A DNA stretch of 10,150 nucleotides. Origin: Brevundimonas vancanneytii (lineage in GTDB: Bacteria > Pseudomonadota > Alphaproteobacteria > Caulobacterales > Caulobacteraceae). Positions 6,350 to 10,150 of this stretch are shown here, piece by piece (position 1 is the first letter of the stretch; each line of letters opens with the position of its first letter). The translations under genes and the position numbers were made by a program. The stretch lies in contig CAMCIP010000075.1 of assembly GCA_945874855.1 (NCBI GenBank), positions 1-10,150 of the forward strand. The letters are read 5' to 3'. A model generated the notes under the pieces. It searched no databases. It was not told the origin of the DNA and saw only the letters and a program-made list of their open reading frames with translations.

Positions 6350-6378
6350 TTGACCCGCGGCTTGGCCATGACAAGGTC
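6350..6378 (+). promoter_or_regulatory. Possible sigma70-type promoter of the protease gene
   Basis: TTGACCC (6350-6356), a 14-nt spacer and ACAAGGTC (6371-6378) partly fit the Caulobacter housekeeping pattern TTGACGS-N10-14-GCTANAWC. The -35 matches well and the -10 poorly. It lies just after the phosphodiesterase stop in the 87-nt gap. A small stem, TGGCC-TGATAG-GGCCA (6388-6403), follows in the presumed leader. The protease could also be read through from the upstream gene. Confidence 0.3.
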
Positions 6379-6426
6379 GAATTGCCTTGGCCTGATAGGG
6401 CCATGGTCAAACCGACAGGAACGCCC

Positions 6427-7803
6427 ATGAGGATCCGCTACCTCGCCCTCGCCGCCGCCCTGCTGCTCCCGGCCTGCGGGTCGCCGCAGGACAGTCAGGC
6501 CCAGGACGGGGTGTTCGAAGCCCAGACCCGCGCCGTGCCGCGCGACGCGGCGGCGGTGAAGTCCAGCTTCGCCCCGGTGGTCCAGATCGCGGCCCCGGCC
6601 GTGGTCAACATCGCCGCCCAAGGGGTCCAGACCTATCGCGATCCCTTCTGGGGCCAGTTCAGCCAGCCGACCGGCTCGGTCGGGTCAGGCGTCATCGTCC
6701 GCGCCGACGGGGTGGTGGTGACCAACACCCATGTGATCAAGGGGATGAGCGACATCCGCGTCTCGCTGAGCGACCGGCGCGAGTATCGGGCTCGCGTGCT
6801 GCTGGCCGACGAACGGTCGGACATCGCCGTGCTGCAGCTCGAGGGTGTCGAGGACCAGTTGCCCGTGCTGCGCATCGATACGGGCGAGGACCAGCTGATC
6901 GGCGACCTGGTCCTGGCGATCGGCAATCCGTTCGGTGTCGGCCAGACGGTGACCAACGGCATCATTTCGGCCCTGAACCGGACCGAGACGGGCATTTCGG
7001 ACTCGGGCTCCTTCATCCAGACCGACGCGGCGATCAATCCGGGCAACTCCGGGGGTGCCTTGGTGGACATGGACGGCGACCTGATCGGGATCAACACGGC
7101 CATCTTCTCGCGCACCGGCTCCTCGTCCGGCGTCGGCTTTGCTGTGCCGGCCACCATGGTCCAGCGTGTGGTCTCCTCGGCCCTGGGCGGGGAGACCATG
7201 GTGGTGCGGCCCTGGCTCGGCCTGACGGGAGAGACGGTCAGCAGCGAGCGCGCCCGCGAGCTTGGCCTCGACCGGCCCCGGGGCCTGGTGATCACCGACG
7301 TCTGGGACGGCGGTCCCGCCGCGCAGGCGAATCTGCGCGCGGGCGATGTGGTGGTCTCCATAGACGGCGCGGCGGTCGACGATCTGGGCGGTCTGAATTT
7401 CCGGGTCGGGACCCGGGCGCCGGGCGACTCGGTCCAGGTGGGCCTGATCCGCGACGGCCGGGAGCGGACCGTGACGGCGCGGGTGGAGCGGCTGCCGGGC
7501 AATCCTGATCTGGAAGCCGCCACCGTCATCGCCGCCGGCGCCCTCGCCGGGGCCCAGGTGCTGGCGCTGAACCCGGCGGTGGCCGATCGCCTCGGCATCG
7601 ACCCGGTGACCCGGGGCGTCATCGTCGGTGCCCTTGGCCGCGCCAGTGTAGCCCGGCAGCGGGTCGGCCTTCAGACCGGAGACGTCGTGATCGCCGTCGA
7701 CGGACGCGACGTCAGCGAGGTCAACCAGCTGGCCCGGATCGGATCGGGGACCGAGCTGACCATCCTGCGCCGCGGCGAGCGTCTGACGGGGACGATCCGC
7801 TAG
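6427..7803 (+). CDS. DegP/DegQ-like serine protease, predicted lipoprotein, two PDZ domains
   Basis: This 458-residue protein is an HtrA-family periplasmic protease/chaperone that degrades or holds misfolded envelope proteins. The trypsin-like domain spans about 45-250, with the triad H102 (VTNTHVI), D132 (SDIAVL) and S208 (NPGNSGGAL), so it should be active. PDZ1 is about 262-350 (GLVITDVWDGGPAAQANLRAGD) and PDZ2 about 375-455 (TRGVIVGAL to LQTGDVVIAVDG). The N-terminus carries a lipobox, LPAC, with C17 as the predicted lipidated residue and glycine at +2, so it is probably tethered to the outer membrane. Classical DegP is soluble. The loop before the histidine is short compared with DegP's long LA loop, nearer DegQ. 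The start at 6427 is chosen for the lipoprotein signal and AGGA at 6417-6420; an in-frame ATG at 6382 would bury the signal. Its stop interlocks with that of the convergent DUF2164 gene. Confidence 0.93.
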   Translation: MRIRYLALAAALLLPACGSPQDSQAQDGVFEAQTRAVPRDAAAVKSSFAPVVQIAAPAVVNIAAQGVQTYRDPFWGQFSQPTGSVGSGVIVRADGVVVTNTHVIKGMSDIRVSLSDRREYRARVLLADERSDIAVLQLEGVEDQLPVLRIDTGEDQLIGDLVLAIGNPFGVGQTVTNGIISALNRTETGISDSGSFIQTDAAINPGNSGGALVDMDGDLIGINTAIFSRTGSSSGVGFAVPATMVQRVVSSALGGETMVVRPWLGLTGETVSSERARELGLDRPRGLVITDVWDGGPAAQANLRAGDVVVSIDGAAVDDLGGLNFRVGTRAPGDSVQVGLIRDGRERTVTARVERLPGNPDLEAATVIAAGALAGAQVLALNPAVADRLGIDPVTRGVIVGALGRASVARQRVGLQTGDVVIAVDGRDVSEVNQLARIGSGTELTILRRGERLTGTIR

Positions 7804-8048
7804 CGCCCGACAGGCCGCTCCAGCGCGAGAATGGCGTCACCCATGTCCTCGGCGCGGGTGGCGACGACGGCCTGGGCGTCGTAGAGGCCGCGGTTGTAGA
7901 AGGCCGGGCCTATGGTGGTGCGGATCCGGTCCAGCAGCATCTCGGCCTGCAGGGCGCTGATCTCCTGATCCAGTTCCTCACGGGCGATGTCGCGCAAGGC
8001 CTGGACCAGATCTGCCGTCTCCTCGCGCGTCAGGGCGAAGGGCGTCAT
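7800..8048 (-). CDS. DUF2164 family small protein
   Basis: This 82-residue cytosolic protein of unknown function has no signal peptide or membrane span. It matches what I know of DUF2164: an acidic helical N-terminal half (EELDQEISALQAEMLLD, 24-40) and the conserved IGPAFYNRGLYDA (46-58). The start is the ATG at 8046-8048, in an ATGA that overlaps the ABC-F stop, with GAGGTGG just upstream; an upstream in-frame ATG at 8087 would add a non-conserved arginine-rich stretch. The tight coupling suggests co-expression with the ABC-F ATPase, but DUF2164 genes occur in many contexts and no biochemical role is known to me. Its TAG stop is the complement of the CTA at 7800-7802, overlapping the TAG of the protease gene. 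Confidence 0.85.
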   Translation of the reverse strand: MTPFALTREETADLVQALRDIAREELDQEISALQAEMLLDRIRTTIGPAFYNRGLYDAQAVVATRAEDMGDAILALERPVGR

Positions 8049-9949
8049 CCCACCACCTCGGCAAGAGCTTCCTCGGCGGCGACCCACGCCTGCTCAGCGA
8101 CGTCGAGATCGGCTTGCGTCTTCGTACGGGCCCGGGTCAGGCCCTCCAGGGCCTTGGGATTGCTGACCGAGGCATTGGCCATGTCGTCGTCGATGCGGGC
8201 GATCTCGGCCGTCAGCTGTGCCATCCGCTCCTCGGCCTTCTTGACCGCGTGACGCAAGGTCGAGGGGGAAGGGCCGGATTTCTTTTTGTTCCCCCTGTCG
8301 CTCACCCCGCGGGGGCTCGCGGCCTGAGGGGCGCTGGCGATTTCAATGTCCGCCTTGATCTGGCTGGGCCGCACGGCCGCCGCCTTGGCGCGGTCCAGCA
8401 CGAAGCGGGCATAGTCGTCCATGTCGCCGTCCCAAGGCTTCACCGTGCCGTCGGCGGCCAGCCACAGCCGGTCGGCCACCAACTCCATCAGCGAGCGGTC
8501 GTGGGTGATCAGGATGACGGCACCGTTGTAGGCATTCAGCGCGTCCAGCAGGGCACGACGGCTGTCGATGTCGAGGTGGTTGGTCGGCTCGTCGAGGATC
8601 AGGACGTGGGGCGCATCCATCGCCACCATGTTCAGCAGCAGCCGGGCCCGCTCACCGCCCGACAGGCTTTCGACTGTCGTCTCCTGCTTCTCATAGCCGA
8701 GGCCGAACTGCGCCAGCTTCGACCGCCGGGCGCTCTCGGCGGCGTCGGGCATGGCGCGGCGGATGATCTCCAGAGGGGTGTCGGTCGGGTCCATCGCCTC
8801 GATCTGGTGCTGGTGGAACCAGCCGACCCGCATCTTGCGGTCGCGGTGCAGCTCGCCCTCCGACACATTCAGGGCGCCGGCGATCATCTTGGCAAAGGTC
8901 GACTTGCCGGCCCCGTTGACGCCCAGCAGGCCGATCCGGTCGTCCAGATCCATGCGCAGGTTCAGATTGCGCAGCACCGGCTTGCCGGTCTCATAGCCTA
9001 CATTGGCCCGCTCCAGGCGGATCAGGGGCGGGGCCAGGGGGCGGGGCGGAGAGGGCAGGGTGAAGGGGGCGACCCGTTCCTCGATCGTGGTCGAGACCGG
9101 CTCCATCTTCGCCAGTCGCTTCATCCGGCTCTGGGCCTGGGCGGCCTTGGAGGCCTTGGCCTTGAACCGGTCCACGAAGGCCTGGAGGTGGGCGCGCTCG
9201 GCGTCCTGCTTGGCCTTGGCCGAGAGCTGCAGCCGCGCCTTCTCGCCGCGCGCCTTTTCAAAGGCGTCGTAGTTGCCGGTGTAGATTTCCAGCTTGCGGT
9301 TCGCCAGGTGCAGGATGTGGGTGCAGACCTCGTTCAGCATCTCGCGGTCGTGGGAGATGATCAGGGCGGTCGCCGGATACTTCTTGAGCCGCGCCTCAAG
9401 CCACAGCGCCCCTTCCAGATCGAGATAGTTGGTCGGTTCGTCCAGCAGCAGCATGTCCGGCTCGGCGAACAGGGCGGCGGCCAGGGCCACGCGCATGCGC
9501 CAGCCGCCGGAGAATTCCGACATCGGCCGCTGCTGGTCCTCCTGGCTGAAGCCCAGGCCGACGAGGATTTCGGCCGCGCGGGCCGGGGCGGCGTCGGCGT
9601 CGATTTCGATCAGCCGGGCCCAGATCTCGCCCATCTCCTCCGGCTCGGCGGTCTCCAGCCGGATCAGCAGGTCGTGGCGCTCGACGTCGGCCTCCAGAAT
9701 CGTGTCCAGCACGCTGACCGGCGTGGCCGGATGCTCCTGCGCCACCGCGCCGATGCGCGCGGTCTTCGGCAAGCTGACCTCGTCGCCATTGGCCGCCAAC
9801 TCCCCGAGGATCAGCTTGAACAGGGTCGACTTGCCGATGCCGTTGCGGCCCACCAGCCCGACCTTGGATCCCGGCGGCAGGCTGACCGAGGCGTCGTCCA
9901 GGAACTGGCGGCCCCAGGCGTTGAAGGTCAGGTTGGTGATCTGGAGCAT
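8045..9949 (-). CDS. ABC-F family ATPase, YheS/Uup-like
   Basis: This 634-residue soluble protein has two ABC domains and no membrane part, so it belongs to the ABC-F translation factors that bind the ribosomal E site and help stalled or slow ribosomes. Domain 1 has Walker A GRNGIGKST (34-42), signature FSGGWRMR (146-153), Walker B LLLDEP with E171, and H200. Domain 2 has GVNGAGKST (343-351), LSGGERAR (429-436), ILDEPTNHLD with E454, and H483. The linker of about 225-300 is charged and helical (DRFKAKASKAAQAQSRMK), the P-site tRNA interaction motif region. A C-terminal coiled-coil tail of about 565-634 follows a Pro/Ser-rich stretch. Length, FSGGWRMR and linker resemble E. coli YheS (637 residues) most, but assignment within ABC-F is not certain. 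ATG 9947-9949 is the natural start; no Shine-Dalgarno is seen. Its stop overlaps the DUF2164 start by ATGA. Confidence 0.94.
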   Translation of the reverse strand: MLQITNLTFNAWGRQFLDDASVSLPPGSKVGLVGRNGIGKSTLFKLILGELAANGDEVSLPKTARIGAVAQEHPATPVSVLDTILEADVERHDLLIRLETAEPEEMGEIWARLIEIDADAAPARAAEILVGLGFSQEDQQRPMSEFSGGWRMRVALAAALFAEPDMLLLDEPTNYLDLEGALWLEARLKKYPATALIISHDREMLNEVCTHILHLANRKLEIYTGNYDAFEKARGEKARLQLSAKAKQDAERAHLQAFVDRFKAKASKAAQAQSRMKRLAKMEPVSTTIEERVAPFTLPSPPRPLAPPLIRLERANVGYETGKPVLRNLNLRMDLDDRIGLLGVNGAGKSTFAKMIAGALNVSEGELHRDRKMRVGWFHQHQIEAMDPTDTPLEIIRRAMPDAAESARRSKLAQFGLGYEKQETTVESLSGGERARLLLNMVAMDAPHVLILDEPTNHLDIDSRRALLDALNAYNGAVILITHDRSLMELVADRLWLAADGTVKPWDGDMDDYARFVLDRAKAAAVRPSQIKADIEIASAPQAASPRGVSDRGNKKKSGPSPSTLRHAVKKAEERMAQLTAEIARIDDDMANASVSNPKALEGLTRARTKTQADLDVAEQAWVAAEEALAEVVG

Positions 9950-9970
9950 GGAGCGGGCGCAAAACTCTGC

Positions 9971-10016
9971 GCGTCCCTCAAGCCGCGAACGGCCGCGCCG
10001 AGCGCATCAGGGACGC
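9971..10016 (-). promoter_or_regulatory. Inverted repeat / structured leader candidate upstream of the ABC-F gene
   Basis: Perfect 8-bp arms lie at 9971-9978 and 10009-10016 (GCGTCCCT and AGGGACGC). Between them, on the - strand, sits GCCG-TTCG-CGGC (9982-9993 on +), a stem with a stable UUCG tetraloop. Read towards the ABC-F gene, the outer stem is followed by GCAGAG and then TTTT, 11 nt before the ATG. That looks like a weak attenuator or a structured 5' leader. The same dyad ends just before the -35 of ndk and could instead be an operator for ndk. Function is inference. Confidence 0.35.
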
Positions 10017-10017
10017 C

Positions 10018-10046
10018 TTGGAAACAGTGGAGGCCGCGTCTATAAG
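10018..10046 (+). promoter_or_regulatory. Sigma70-type promoter of ndk
   Basis: TTGGAA (10018-10023), a 17-nt spacer and TATAAG (10041-10046) match the housekeeping hexamers in 4 and 5 of 6 positions with ideal spacing. The predicted start of transcription is near 10053, giving a leader of about 30 nt before the ndk ATG. The TATA segment also reads TTATAG on the - strand, so it could serve the divergent ABC-F gene, but no good -35 is seen in that direction. Confidence 0.6.
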
Positions 10047-10085
10047 CCCGCGACCTTCAATCTCCCATACAAGAAGTCACTCTCC

Positions 10086-10150
10086 ATGACCGAACGCACC
10101 TTCTCGATCATCAAGCCCGACGCGACCCGTCGCAACCTGACCGGCCAGAT
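10086..10150 (+). CDS. ndk: Nucleoside diphosphate kinase, N-terminal part (3' end outside window)
   Basis: Only 21 complete codons are inside the window. They read MTERTFSIIKPDATRRNLTG plus Q, the typical start of Ndk, which moves the gamma-phosphate of ATP to other nucleoside diphosphates through a phosphohistidine. The IIKPDA motif, with the lysine of the nucleotide-binding site, is visible; the catalytic histidine lies beyond the right edge. Ndk is usually about 140 residues. The upstream Shine-Dalgarno is weak (AAGAAG, 10071-10076), and a good promoter lies at 10018-10046. The gene diverges from the ABC-F gene. Confidence 0.93.
   Translation, partial: MTERTFSIIKPDATRRNLTGQ

Noticed and set aside
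5032..6621. Open frame of 529 codons on - opposite the phosphodiesterase and protease genes
   Set aside because: It spans two well-supported genes and their gap, has a low-complexity Gly/Arg/His/Asp composition and no recognisable motif.
8114..10045. Open frame of 643 codons on + opposite the ABC-F gene
   Set aside because: It lies antisense to a clear ABC-F gene and its composition (rich in G, R, Q, H, D) is what codon-position GC bias yields on the opposite strand. No domain is visible.
10038..10046. GCTTATAGAC on - as a promoter for the ABC-F gene
   Set aside because: A -10-like element only; no acceptable -35 at 15-18 nt spacing. Mentioned with the ndk promoter instead.
1..10150. Mobile elements, CRISPR arrays, tRNAs or horizontally acquired islands
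   Set aside because: No repeated spacers, transposase motifs, tRNA-like folds or terminal repeats were seen, and base composition looks uniform throughout.

Overview
The window looks like an ordinary chromosomal core region of a high-GC alphaproteobacterium, most likely Caulobacteraceae and plausibly Brevundimonas-like. This rests on GC-rich codon use, an alpha operon in which rpsK runs straight into rpoA with no rpsD between, the style of the encoded proteins, and mostly weak Shine-Dalgarno sequences. Genus level is inference. I see no mobile elements, CRISPR arrays, tRNA or rRNA genes, or integration scars. No gene-free stretch exceeds 300 bases; the longest is about 136 bases, between the ABC-F gene and ndk.

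Region 1 (1-2309, + strand) is the distal part of the alpha ribosomal-protein operon: the end of rpsM (S13), then rpsK (S11), rpoA (RNA polymerase alpha) and rplQ (L17), closed by a strong rho-independent terminator at 2277-2309. The two larger gaps inside the operon (before rpoA and before rplQ) both carry potential RNA structures.

Region 2 (2325-5035, - strand) is a three-gene operon transcribed from right to left: a BcrA/CcmA-type ABC ATPase, an ABC-2 type six-span permease and a secreted protein of unknown function. The first two genes overlap and the third starts 4 nt after the second. It is the least understood system here.

Region 3 (5134-7803, + strand) holds two exported enzymes: a nucleotide pyrophosphatase/phosphodiesterase of the alkaline phosphatase superfamily with its full metal and nucleophile set, and a DegP/DegQ-like serine protease with two PDZ domains and a lipoprotein signal.

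Region 4 (7800-9949, - strand) is a YheS/Uup-like ABC-F ribosome-associated ATPase, translationally coupled through an ATGA overlap to a small DUF2164 protein. The DUF2164 stop codon interlocks with the protease stop codon in one CTAG palindrome. Region 5 (from 10086, + strand) is the start of ndk (nucleoside diphosphate kinase) behind a recognisable sigma70-type promoter.

No clearly new biological system stands out. The best candidates for a second look are the ABC exporter with its secreted partner, the CTAG-interlocked convergent genes, and the structured leaders of rplQ and the ABC-F gene. Long open frames antisense to the real genes are GC-bias shadows and are left out.
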